From Edwardsiella anguillarum (GTDB lineage: Bacteria > Pseudomonadota > Gammaproteobacteria > Enterobacterales > Enterobacteriaceae), in the NCBI RefSeq assembly GCF_008801815.1, contig NZ_VZOX01000003.1: a stretch of DNA of 64,000 bases; one strand, 5' to 3'. Below the pieces are notes generated by a model. It ran no database searches and was not told where the DNA came from. It saw only the letters and a list, made by a program, of their open reading frames with translations. The position numbers and the translations under genes are program-made. Shown here piece by piece: positions 54,891 to 63,009 of this stretch; position 1 is the stretch's first letter, and each line of letters starts with the position of its first letter.

Positions 54891-55739
54891 ATGGATATCA
54901 CCGCAATGCGGCGTATGACCCGGCAGATCCGTGCAGACATTGTGCGGATGATCCACCAGGCCGGCTCCGGCCACCCAGGCGGATCGCTTTCTGCCGTGGA
55001 GATCGTCACTGCGCTCTACTTCGGCGGCGTGATGCGCGTCGATCCGGCCAGACCGGACGATGCGGCGCGGGACCGCTTTATTCTCTCCAAGGGGCACTGT
55101 GCTCCGGTGCTGTACAGCGCGCTGTGCCGGCGCGGCTTCTTTGACCCAGGCCACCTGGACACGCTGCGCCGTCTGGACAGCATTCTGCAGGGACACCCGC
55201 ACGCCAGCGCGGTGCCGGGATTGGACTGCTCCAGCGGTTCGCTGGGGCAGGGGCTGTCGATCGCCAACGGCATCGCCATGGGGCTGCGCAGGCAGGGGAT
55301 TAAGCAGCGCGTGTACTGCCTGCTGGGCGACGGTGAGCTGCAGGAGGGACAGGTGTGGGAGGCGGCGCTGACCGCGGCCCACTACGGCCTGGGCAACGTC
55401 TGCGCCATTGTGGATAACAACCATGTGCAGCTGGATGGTGCCACGGCAGAGGTGAAGGGGGTCGAGCCGGTGGCGGATAAGTGGCGCGCCTTTGGCTGGA
55501 ACGTCCTGTGCGTTGAGGGGCATAGCCTGAGCGCGCTGCTGCAGGCCCTGCGCGGCGCGGCGCTGGCGCCGGCACGCCCTAGCGTCATCATCGCCGAAAC
55601 GGTCAAGGGCAAGGGGGTTTCCTTTATGGAGCACCAGGCCAATTGGCACGGTCAGGCGCCGGATGCGGCGCAGCTGGCCCAGGCCCTGGATGAGATCCAG
55701 GCATATCAGGAACGGGATCCGGGAGGCCGCGATGAATAA
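54891..55739 (+). CDS. Transketolase-like protein, N-terminal (TPP-binding) subunit
   Basis: A 282-residue stand-alone N-terminal half of transketolase. AGSGHPGGSLSAVEIVTALYF, SKGHCAPVLYSAL and the TPP/metal motif GDGELQEGQVWEAALTAAHY...NN near 150-180 are intact. It must pair with the next gene product to form an active thiamine diphosphate enzyme that moves two-carbon ketol units. Split transketolases are known in dedicated catabolic routes such as apulose-4-phosphate (AptAB) and sulfo-sugar transketolase pathways. It lies 28 bases after the permease and overlaps the next gene by 8 bases. Confidence 0.88.
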   Translation: MDITAMRRMTRQIRADIVRMIHQAGSGHPGGSLSAVEIVTALYFGGVMRVDPARPDDAARDRFILSKGHCAPVLYSALCRRGFFDPGHLDTLRRLDSILQGHPHASAVPGLDCSSGSLGQGLSIANGIAMGLRRQGIKQRVYCLLGDGELQEGQVWEAALTAAHYGLGNVCAIVDNNHVQLDGATAEVKGVEPVADKWRAFGWNVLCVEGHSLSALLQALRGAALAPARPSVIIAETVKGKGVSFMEHQANWHGQAPDAAQLAQALDEIQAYQERDPGGRDE

Positions 55740-56676
55740 GGTTCCGCCGCGTGACGGCTATGGTAACGCCCTGCTGTATCTGGCAGAGCACGACGACAGG
55801 CTGGTGGCGCTGGATGCCGACGTGGCGAAGTCCACGCGCAGCAGCTGGCTGGCGGCGCGCTATCCCGAGCGCTTTATCAATATGGGGATCTCCGAACAGG
55901 ACATGGTGGGGACGGCGGCGGGGCTGGCGCTGAGCGGCATGCTGCCCTTCGCCGCCACCTACGCGGTGTTTCTCAGCGGGCGCGCCTTCGATCAGATCCG
56001 CACGACGGTGTGCTACGGCGATCTGAACGTCAAGCTGGCCGGCGCCCACGCCGGGATCTCGGTCGGCCCGGACGGCGCGACCCATCAGGCGCTGGAGGAT
56101 GTGGCCCTGATGCGCACGCTGCCCAATATGACCGTGGTTGTGCCCTGCGACGCGCTGGAGACCGAAAAGGCCACGCTGGCGCTGGCGGAACATCCCGGCC
56201 CCGCCTATATCCGCTTCGGACGCGAGGCGACGCCGCTGATCACCGGGGCGGAGACCCCCTTTACGCTGGGCAAGGCGCGTCTGATCAGCGATGGCACGGA
56301 TCTGGTGATTTTTGCCAACGGAGCGCTGGTGTACCAGGCGATGCTGGCGGCCCAGGCGCTGGCGGCCCGGCGGATTTCGGCGATGGTGGTGGATCTGCAT
56401 ACGGTGAAACCGCTGGATGTCGAGTTCGTCTGCGCCGCGGCGCAGGCGACGCGGGCGGTGGTCACCGCAGAGGAGCACCAGAAAAACGGCGGCATGGGCA
56501 GCGCGGTGTGTGAGGCGCTGGCGCAGCGTTGTCCCTGCCCGGTGATCCGGGTGGGGGTGGACGACTGCTTTGGCGAGAGCGGTGAGCCGGAGGCGCTGAT
56601 GGCCCGCTATGGGCTGGACGCCGAGCATATCGTCGCCGCCGCCCTGCGGGCGCTGGCGCTGAAGCGCGGTCAATAA
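55732..56676 (+). CDS. Transketolase-like protein, C-terminal subunit
   Basis: A 314-residue partner subunit. The N-terminal pyrimidine-binding domain has FINMGISEQDMVGTAAGLAL with the catalytic Glu (SEQ), and GISVGPDGATHQALEDVALM. The C-terminal transketolase domain follows (residues about 190-310, with EEHQKNGGMGSAVCEAL). It is translated from an ATG that overlaps the first subunit gene by 8 bases, which favours 1:1 assembly. Together the two halves would total about 596 residues, somewhat shorter than housekeeping TktA (about 660). They likely act on a specialised sugar or keto-acid rather than in general pentose phosphate metabolism. Confidence 0.88.
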   Translation: MNKVPPRDGYGNALLYLAEHDDRLVALDADVAKSTRSSWLAARYPERFINMGISEQDMVGTAAGLALSGMLPFAATYAVFLSGRAFDQIRTTVCYGDLNVKLAGAHAGISVGPDGATHQALEDVALMRTLPNMTVVVPCDALETEKATLALAEHPGPAYIRFGREATPLITGAETPFTLGKARLISDGTDLVIFANGALVYQAMLAAQALAARRISAMVVDLHTVKPLDVEFVCAAAQATRAVVTAEEHQKNGGMGSAVCEALAQRCPCPVIRVGVDDCFGESGEPEALMARYGLDAEHIVAAALRALALKRGQ

Positions 56677-56690
56677 GGGAGGGGGGAATA

Positions 56691-57602
56691 ATGACAGAGC
56701 AGACCCGCGTAAATATTGTGGAGATCGGGCCGCGTGACGGGTTCCAGAACGTCCGAGACTTTATTCCTACGGCGCTGAAAATCGAAATTATCGAGGGGAT
56801 CATCAGCGCGGGGGTGCAGCGTATGCAGCTCACTTCGTTCGTTAGCCAGGCGGCCATCGCCCAGATGCGTGATGCCGAGATCGTCAGCCGCCACTGCATT
56901 TCACGCTATCCCGATTGCCAGTTTTCCGCGCTGGTGCCCAATTTTCATGGCGCCCGGCTGGCGCAGGCGTGCGGCTACCGCGAGATCACCCCGGTGATCT
57001 CGCTCAGCGAGACCCATAACCTGAAAAACGTGAATAAGACGCACCGCCAGTCGCTGGATGAGATCGCCCGCATTCGTCAGCACTTTCCCGACCTGCGTAT
57101 CGTGCAGGATATCGCGACCGTCTTCGGCTGCCCCTATGAGGGGCGGATGGCCACGCCGCCGCTGCTGGCGCTGATCGCGGCGCTGGCGGCCGAGGGGATC
57201 GATGAGTTTACGCTGTGCGACACCATCGGCGTGGCCTATCCCGGGCAGGTGCTGTCGACCCTGAACGCGGTGCGCGCGGCCTTTCCGGCGGTGAGGCTCA
57301 ATATCCACATTCACGACACGCGCAACATGGGCATCATCAACAGCTATCTGGCGGCGACCTGGCCGGTCGATGCCATCCAGACGTCGCTGGGGGGATTGGG
57401 CGGCTGCCCCTTTGCGCCGGGCGCCTCCGGCAATACGGCCACGGAGGATCTGGTTTACCTGCTGCACGCGCAGGGGATGGCGACCGGGATCGATTTTGCC
57501 CGTCTGCTGGCCACGGCGAAGCATCTGCATCAGCATGTCGAGGGCCGCTACAGCGGCCACCATTTACACATCAGCGCCCGCCAGAAGGACTTTACCCCCT
57601 AG
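56691..57602 (+). CDS. HMG-CoA lyase-like (HMGL) enzyme
   Basis: A 303-residue DRE-TIM metallolyase with all recognisable HMG-CoA lyase active-site residues: Arg15/Asp16 (EIGPRDGFQN), His206/His208 (LNIHIHDTRNMG) and the signature Cys239 in GGLGGCPFAPGASGN. This subfamily cleaves 3-hydroxy-3-methylglutaryl-CoA or related branched 3-hydroxyacyl-CoA esters to acetyl-CoA (or another acyl-CoA) and a keto acid. It lies 14 bases after the transketolase subunit. No leucine-degradation genes are present, so the true substrate is probably not HMG-CoA. A CoA-ester substrate fits the degraded CoA-transferase that follows. Confidence 0.88.
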   Translation: MTEQTRVNIVEIGPRDGFQNVRDFIPTALKIEIIEGIISAGVQRMQLTSFVSQAAIAQMRDAEIVSRHCISRYPDCQFSALVPNFHGARLAQACGYREITPVISLSETHNLKNVNKTHRQSLDEIARIRQHFPDLRIVQDIATVFGCPYEGRMATPPLLALIAALAAEGIDEFTLCDTIGVAYPGQVLSTLNAVRAAFPAVRLNIHIHDTRNMGIINSYLAATWPVDAIQTSLGGLGGCPFAPGASGNTATEDLVYLLHAQGMATGIDFARLLATAKHLHQHVEGRYSGHHLHISARQKDFTP

Positions 57603-57620
57603 AGCCCAAGGCGTGATCAG

Positions 57621-57911
57621 ATGGAACACACCTTAGCGGGCCCCGTGGCCGCCGGAATGGAGATTATCAATCAGATCTATCCGGTGGAGGGGCCCGTACG
57701 GGCCGCAGCGGGCGCCGCGATGGGTCTATCTATCCCTATGGTGCCTTTCGTTGTCAGGAGGGCAGCCTGGTGTCCGGCGTAGGTAACCCGATCACGCTAA
57801 GCGCAGATCTGTACCGTATGCCGCAGGCGCTGGGTGGGCACAGCGTTGTTATCCTGCCGCAGCATCCCGCTATCGATGCCTTCCGGCAGGCGGGGGCTGT
57901 AGCGAAGCTAG
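57621..57911 (+). pseudogene. Remnant of a CaiB/BaiF (class III) CoA-transferase
   Basis: 18 bases after the HMGL gene, an ATG opens a frame with EHTLAGPVAAGMEIINQIYP and VEGPVRA, resembling the family N-terminus (AGP...LGAEVIKVE.P.GD..R). It soon stops. In another frame from 57731 come YPYGAFRCQEGSLVSGVGN, resembling the mid-protein PYG...DG...VGN segment, and directly after it PQALGGHSVVILPQHPAIDAFRQAGAV, positions like the C-terminal LGEHT...L...I..LR..GVV tail (quoted in two parts: PQALGGHSVVIL and AIDAFRQAGAV). Three correctly ordered pieces of a roughly 400-residue enzyme in under 300 bases imply large internal deletions plus a frameshift. Confidence 0.6.
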
Positions 57912-58351
57912 CCCGTCCAGAATCCGCCTTTCTGCGCGATCGGGACGGCGCCCCCGCACTGGCTCTTTCCGCCCGCTCCCCGCGGGCGCTTATCCGATGC
58001 CGGCCTCACCCACGGCGGGCGCTCCGAATGACGTCGCGGCGTGAGCGTCGTTTCCGGCGTTTAATTCCCCCAGCGCAGGGCGCGTAATTCTGCAGTTCCG
58101 CTAATATCGGGCAGAGTATGGATAAGCTGTCCATATCAAATAAATTATCTGCTTAAAAAGGTATTCAACTATACAGATTTAAAACAGGCTAACTATAGAA
58201 CCATAATTATAATGGTAGATTACCCCAGTCTATTAAATCGGATCCGCTATATGCATATTCATTCCATGATATTGCGCGGGCGGATAAGGGTATGTCGCTA
58301 TCTCAGACGCCTTTTTAATATTGAAACCGTTTATTGACATGGGTGCGCACT
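57912..58351. other. Noncoding interval ahead of the sialidase gene
   Basis: The first 170 bases are GC-rich with no convincing gene. From about 58086 the DNA becomes strikingly AT-rich and probably holds the sialidase promoter. It includes the inverted repeat GGTATTCAACTATAC (58160-58174). I see no RNA gene. Confidence 0.5.
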
Positions 58352-60476
58352 ATGAATAATAACTTATTACTATTAACGGCGGGCTGCCTGTTAAGCCTCT
58401 CGCCCGGCATACGCGCGGTGAGCGTGATGGAGAGTGGCGCGCCGCATGATGGCTGGCATGCGCCGATGTTGATTTTTGCCGAGCATGACCGGACGGCAAA
58501 TAATGGTTGGCGGATACCAGCGATTACCGCCATGTCGGACGGGGCGATTATCGCCGTCAGCGATGCGCGGGCGGTCGGTACCAGCGATATCGGTCAGAAT
58601 CAGGATGTGCACTTTGGCTATAGAATATCCTACGATCGCGGGGATACCTGGGGCGAGATTCACGATATCGCCCCAGATATTAACGCTAAGCGACAAATCT
58701 CCGATCCGGCCATCGTGTACAACCCTGACTCGGGAAGAACGTTTCTGTTCGGCTTTTACAACGATCGCTTTATCACAAGCAAACCGCTCAGTGAATCGTC
58801 AGACTTCTTTATGTTTACCTCTGACGATGGTGGCGAAACCTGGGATCGGGGCACCAGCCTGTACGATCTGGCGCCGAAGGGTTACAAATATATACTGCAG
58901 GGCCCGGGCTCCGGGATGTATCACGACGGCACACTCTATCTCGCCGCACAGGCATGGCACCACAATAGGGACAAAAGTCTGGTGGGGAACGGGGCGACGG
59001 TAACCTCAGGCTATATCTATTCATCAGACAATGGCGCAACGTGGGATTCGGCCTGGCTGCGTCCCGATGATAAAATTGTGAGGGCGCCGGGAAGCGGGGA
59101 CGATCTCCCCGACATCACCTCCGAGAGCAGCGTATTCCATCACGATGGTCATATCTATTTGGCCAGTAAATCCGAGACATCGCGGGAGAAATTATCGCGT
59201 ATCGTCCATCGGACGAAGGACAACGGCCTGCACTGGGAGCGGGTGGAGGAGCCATTCCTGCCGGAGAATGTCGCCAAAGCCGAGACGAGCTCACTCTCAT
59301 CTGGATGACAGCGTCTATCTGGTTGGCTACAGCACGGCGACGGAGAGGGCCAACCGCGATGGTATTTATATTACCACCAATACCGGCCGCACCATTCAGG
59401 TGTATGACGCCCCCAGCTATGGCTATACCTCAATGACCAAGGATGAAGATAATCTGTATATCCTGTTTGAGGGCGAGGGGGATATCTATCTTCAGCGCTA
59501 TGACATCGCCGCCAGAGACTATGCCAATATCAGCGCCACGATCTTAAATCGCAGCAGCGGCTTATTCGATATCGCCAGCAAGCTCAGGGCGGCGTCGTCC
59601 TATATTAAGGGGGGCTATGGCAGCCAAGAGGCGTCAGACGCCGAATTTGTGTATGCCGGTGACTGGGGAAAACTGGGGGTATTTTTCTCAAGAACCACCG
59701 AGAATAGTCAGCATGTGCTCGGTACTGTCCAGTATACCAATAGCGATGTGTCGTTGACGTTGGCCAAAGATGATGTTTTCTTCTCCGCTGATAATATCTT
59801 TGTCGGATATCAATATAGCGATATTCAATACGATACTGATGCTTCTAATAAGGTGAAGTCGGTGCTGGCTGGCTATTCATATCAACACGACTTTGGCGTC
59901 TTAGCTTACCACCTGATGATCAATACGGTGTATGGCGAAAACCGATTCTTACGCAATCGGCGGGAGGGGTTAGGGCGTAAGGCTGATTTTAACACCTATA
60001 GCGTGGCGCTAAAAAATATGCTGGTCAAAGACGTTTACCTTTCCGACAGTTTTCACGCCGGCATCGCGTCGGGGATCCACTCTACGTTCTTCAGCCACAG
60101 CGCCTTTCAGGAGAGAGGGGGCAACGGCTGGAATAATGCGGGCGTGGACTCCGCCGATCACGCCTCGAACCAGCTCCTGGTCGATGGGCTGCTTGCCAAG
60201 CGGCTTCATATTATGCAATCGAACGAGCTGACGCTGACGGCCAAAGTCAGTTACCAGTATGAGCTGATGGACACGGCAAAGTGGGCCGAAGCCTATCAGG
60301 TGCTCGATGCTCGGCGTCTGATGCCTGCGCCGGTAAAGCACTATCCGCATGGCTGGGCGACCGGCTATCTGGAGGCCGCCCTGAGCCTGCATCCGCAGGC
60401 CGTTATCGCCGCGGGGGCGTCGCTCAATACCGAGGGTGACGGGCTGGTTACAGGCAGCTTCACCTACACCTTTTAA
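58352..60476 (+). pseudogene. Sialidase with autotransporter beta-barrel, frameshifted
   Basis: Frame one (58352 to a TGA at 59306-59308) encodes a signal peptide (MNNNLLLLTAGCLLSLSPGIRA) and most of a sialidase propeller. It has the RIP arginine motif (GWRIPAITAM) and Asp boxes SYDRGDTW, TSDDGGETW, SSDNGATW and TKDNGLHW. The continuing frame (LDDSVYLVGYSTATERANRD onward) carries the last propeller blade and a roughly 280-residue C-terminal beta-barrel ending GSFTYTF with terminal Phe. The join requires loss of one base between about 59284 and 59305, which would give 707 residues. If the shift is real, the product is a truncated propeller without surface anchor. No homopolymer lies at the site, so phase variation is unlikely. 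Confidence 0.85.
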
Positions 60477-60784
60477 GGGAAGGATTGGCGGGGGAACGCG
60501 CGGGACAGCGCGATAGAGGGACTCGCCCGCGCGTGGGGCGGTGTCGCGTGGCTCCGGCAACGCGGCCATCGCGAGTCGCTGTCCCCGTGTGGCCTGTGTC
60601 CGTCGCTGGCATGGGCTCTTTTCCCCCGCATTGATTAATAACGTTTTAGCATTGCTTAACACTATTAACGTGATTTTCATTGACGCCGCCGGACGCCGCC
60701 GGGATAGTCTGTTCATCCTTCTCTCCTTTATTGCTACGACGCCTGTTTCCACCACGTCTACCGGTCATTAAGGAGAAACGCGTC
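60477..60784. other. Intergenic region upstream of the dcuC-like gene
   Basis: The first half is GC-rich with several short inverted repeats that may end the sialidase transcript. The second half (60630-60760) is AT-richer and is the likely promoter region of the transporter. A short direct repeat GACGCCGCCG occurs twice at about 60682-60701. There is no gene. Confidence 0.5.
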
Positions 60785-62146
60785 ATGCTGACACTATTTA
60801 TTGCCGTCCTCGTCGTCATTCTCGTGATATACGGCCTGTTGAAAGGGGCTGTACCCCAGGCTGTTTTGCTGTTGGGGGGCGTTGCCCTGCTGTTTTTCAC
60901 CGCGCTGCTGCGGGATACGCCGCTGATGGCGGCCGAACAAAGCGCTAACTGGCGCTATTTTGATATCTTTTACCTGATTAGCGGCGTAATGAGTAACCGG
61001 CTGGCCGGGATTGGGCTGACCATCATGACGATTTCGGGCTTTGCCCGCTATATGGAGCACGTGGGGGCCAGCCATGCGCTGTTCGCCATTTTTGAGCGAC
61101 CGCTTAGGCGCATTCGCTCCCCCTATCTGCTGCTGGTGCTGGGTTTCCTTCTTTCACAGGTTTTGGTGCTGTTTATTCCCAGTCACTCCGGTCTGGCGCT
61201 GCTGCTCATGGTCACGCTGTACCCTATTTTTATTCGCTGCGGAGTCAGCAAACTATCGGCGCTGGGGGTGATCGGCTGCGCCCAGTTTATCGATCATGGC
61301 CCCAGCGGGCCGGTAATTTTGGCGGCGGAGCTATCGGGGATGGATCCGGTTATCTATTTTGTGCATCATCAGCTGCCCGTTACCCTGCCGATTATTGCCG
61401 CCGTGGCCCTGAGCCACTATGTGGTGCAGCGCTGGTGGGATCGGCGCGAAGCGGCAGCGCCGCCGCCGGAGGGTCGTGCAGCAGAGACGGCATCGGCGCC
61501 GTCGCGGCCACCGCTCTGCTATGCCCTGCTACCGGTATTGCCTCTGGCGTTGATCATGGCCTTTAGCCCGCTGTTTGCTTCGACGGTTCGCATTTCTATC
61601 GTGGCGGCGATGCTGATCAGCATTCTGACCGCCATGCTGTTTGAGCTGGTTCGTCTGCGGCAGCCCAAACGGGTGCTGAGCAGTCTGATGATCTTTATCG
61701 AAGGCATGGGAAAGGCCTTTGTTCTGGTCGTCTCGCTGATTATCTGCGGTGAGGTCTTTGCCAATGGGCTGATCAAAATTGGTGCGATCGATGCCCTGAC
61801 CGACGGCATGCATCATGCAGGCTTTGGCGTGGGCACCATGGTGGTGATCATGAGTCTGATGCTGGCGCTGGCGGCGTTTCTGATGGGCTCCGGTAATGCG
61901 GCGTTTTTCCCGCTGGCGGGGATTGCGCCGGATATTGCCGGTTCGCTGAATATCGAGGTCATCACCCTGATGCTGCCAATGCAGATCATGACCAGCTTTG
62001 GCCGCACCGTATCGCCGATCACCGCTGCCATCGTTGCCATTGCCGCTATTGCGAACGTTTCACCGCTGCAGGTGGTGAAGCGTACCGCGATCCCCATGGT
62101 CGTGGCCGCCGCCGTCAATCTGGCGCTGAGTCTGCTGAGGCTGTAG
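60785..62146 (+). CDS. DcuC-family anaerobic C4-dicarboxylate-type transporter
   Basis: 453 residues from the ATG at 60785, preceded by AAGGAG. About 12 membrane spans are seen, with a variable hydrophilic loop near 232-255. The patterns IPSHSGLALLLMVTLYPIF, HGPSGPVILAAELSG, FLMGSGNAAFFPLAG and TSFGRTVSPITAAI match the DcuC family, which exchanges or takes up succinate, fumarate and related acids. It lies after the sialidase but with its own promoter region, so a functional link is not shown. The actual substrate may differ from E. coli DcuC. Confidence 0.8.
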   Translation: MLTLFIAVLVVILVIYGLLKGAVPQAVLLLGGVALLFFTALLRDTPLMAAEQSANWRYFDIFYLISGVMSNRLAGIGLTIMTISGFARYMEHVGASHALFAIFERPLRRIRSPYLLLVLGFLLSQVLVLFIPSHSGLALLLMVTLYPIFIRCGVSKLSALGVIGCAQFIDHGPSGPVILAAELSGMDPVIYFVHHQLPVTLPIIAAVALSHYVVQRWWDRREAAAPPPEGRAAETASAPSRPPLCYALLPVLPLALIMAFSPLFASTVRISIVAAMLISILTAMLFELVRLRQPKRVLSSLMIFIEGMGKAFVLVVSLIICGEVFANGLIKIGAIDALTDGMHHAGFGVGTMVVIMSLMLALAAFLMGSGNAAFFPLAGIAPDIAGSLNIEVITLMLPMQIMTSFGRTVSPITAAIVAIAAIANVSPLQVVKRTAIPMVVAAAVNLALSLLRL

Positions 62147-62330
62147 CCGAAGCGGGGCAAAACGTGCGGAATAGCGGCGGGAGGCCCGCGTCGTATGGGC
62201 CAATGCAATAAAGTCGCCTAAGCTGGAGTCAGCGGAGCGTCATTGGCTGGCGTTTCCGCCGCCGTCCCGGCGAGCGGTGTCGTGCGGGGGCTTTATTTTC
62301 TGCGTCAGCGGATTCAGCGGGGGAGTGAAC

Positions 62331-62684
62331 ATGTACGAGTCTCGCAATATGCCAGTAATCTCATCAAGGGCCTTTATTAAGCGGATGCTACTGCATTTTG
62401 CCGGCGCGCTGCTGTTGATTATTCTTACCCTGGCGATCGGTGTGGCGGGGCATCTCCTGTTCGATGATACCATCGCCTGGCATGACGCGACGCTCAACAG
62501 CGCCTTTATTGCCAACGGCATCGGTCCGTATATTGTGCCGCAGACCCTGACAGGGAAGGTCTTCTTTGCCTGTTATGGCATGTTCACCAGCCTGGTTTTT
62601 ATGACGACGCTGGGGCTGATATTGGCGCCGCTGGCCCACCGTATCCTGCATCAGTTCCATCTGGATGATGGGCGGCAGGATTAA
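62331..62684 (+). CDS. Small two-span inner membrane protein, function unknown
   Basis: 117 residues from the ATG at 62331 with a GGGGAG ribosome site. There are two hydrophobic segments (about 18-40 and 76-100). The second follows GKVFFACYGMFTSLVFMTT and ends in LAPLAHRILHQFHLDD. This arrangement resembles small enterobacterial membrane proteins that look like half of a two-pore potassium channel, but no selectivity-filter sequence (TxGYG) is visible. It is transcribed alone between the dcuC-like gene and pyrD. I assign no function. Confidence 0.7.
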   Translation: MYESRNMPVISSRAFIKRMLLHFAGALLLIILTLAIGVAGHLLFDDTIAWHDATLNSAFIANGIGPYIVPQTLTGKVFFACYGMFTSLVFMTTLGLILAPLAHRILHQFHLDDGRQD

Positions 62685-62901
62685 CCCTGGGCTACCAGGC
62701 GGCGCGTCGCCGGGCCGTTTTACGCTGGCGCGGGGGCGTGGCCAGCGCGCGTACGTGCGCTGGGAAAAGACGCCGCGGGACGTCGGGCCGCCGCGGTCCC
62801 GTGGCGTTTTACGCCCTCTCCGGCGTGACCTTTATAATGTTATTTATAAACAATATGATAGCTAATCAGTTGGCGGGGAAGCATCGTCGCTGACGGGACG
62901 A

Positions 62902-62917
62902 AGTAAAACGTTTGCTT
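62902..62917 (+). promoter_or_regulatory. Candidate PurR operator upstream of pyrD
   Basis: AGTAAAACGTTTGCTT closely fits the PurR palindrome (ACGCAAACGTTTGCGT), with the central AAACGTTTGC intact. E. coli pyrD is known to be repressed by PurR. It lies 93 bases before the start codon, in a 325-base interval without genes. Confidence 0.7.
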
Positions 62918-62968
62918 TTATAGGGCTCTTTTTGTTTTTAATCAATTCCAATTGATGTCGACTTCCCT

Positions 62969-62995
62969 GATAATAGCGCCCCGTTTGGCAACGGG
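62969..62995 (+). promoter_or_regulatory. pyrD -10 element and leader hairpin
   Basis: A -10 hexamer GATAAT (62969-62974) is followed by a C-run, then the hairpin CCCGTT-TGGC-AACGGG (62980-62995) just upstream of the AGGAG ribosome site (63000-63004). Start-site choice within CCCCG would include or exclude the left arm of the stem. This is the arrangement used for pyrimidine-dependent control of pyrC and pyrD in enterobacteria. Confidence 0.6.
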
Positions 62996-63009
62996 AATCA
63001 GGAGATCTC

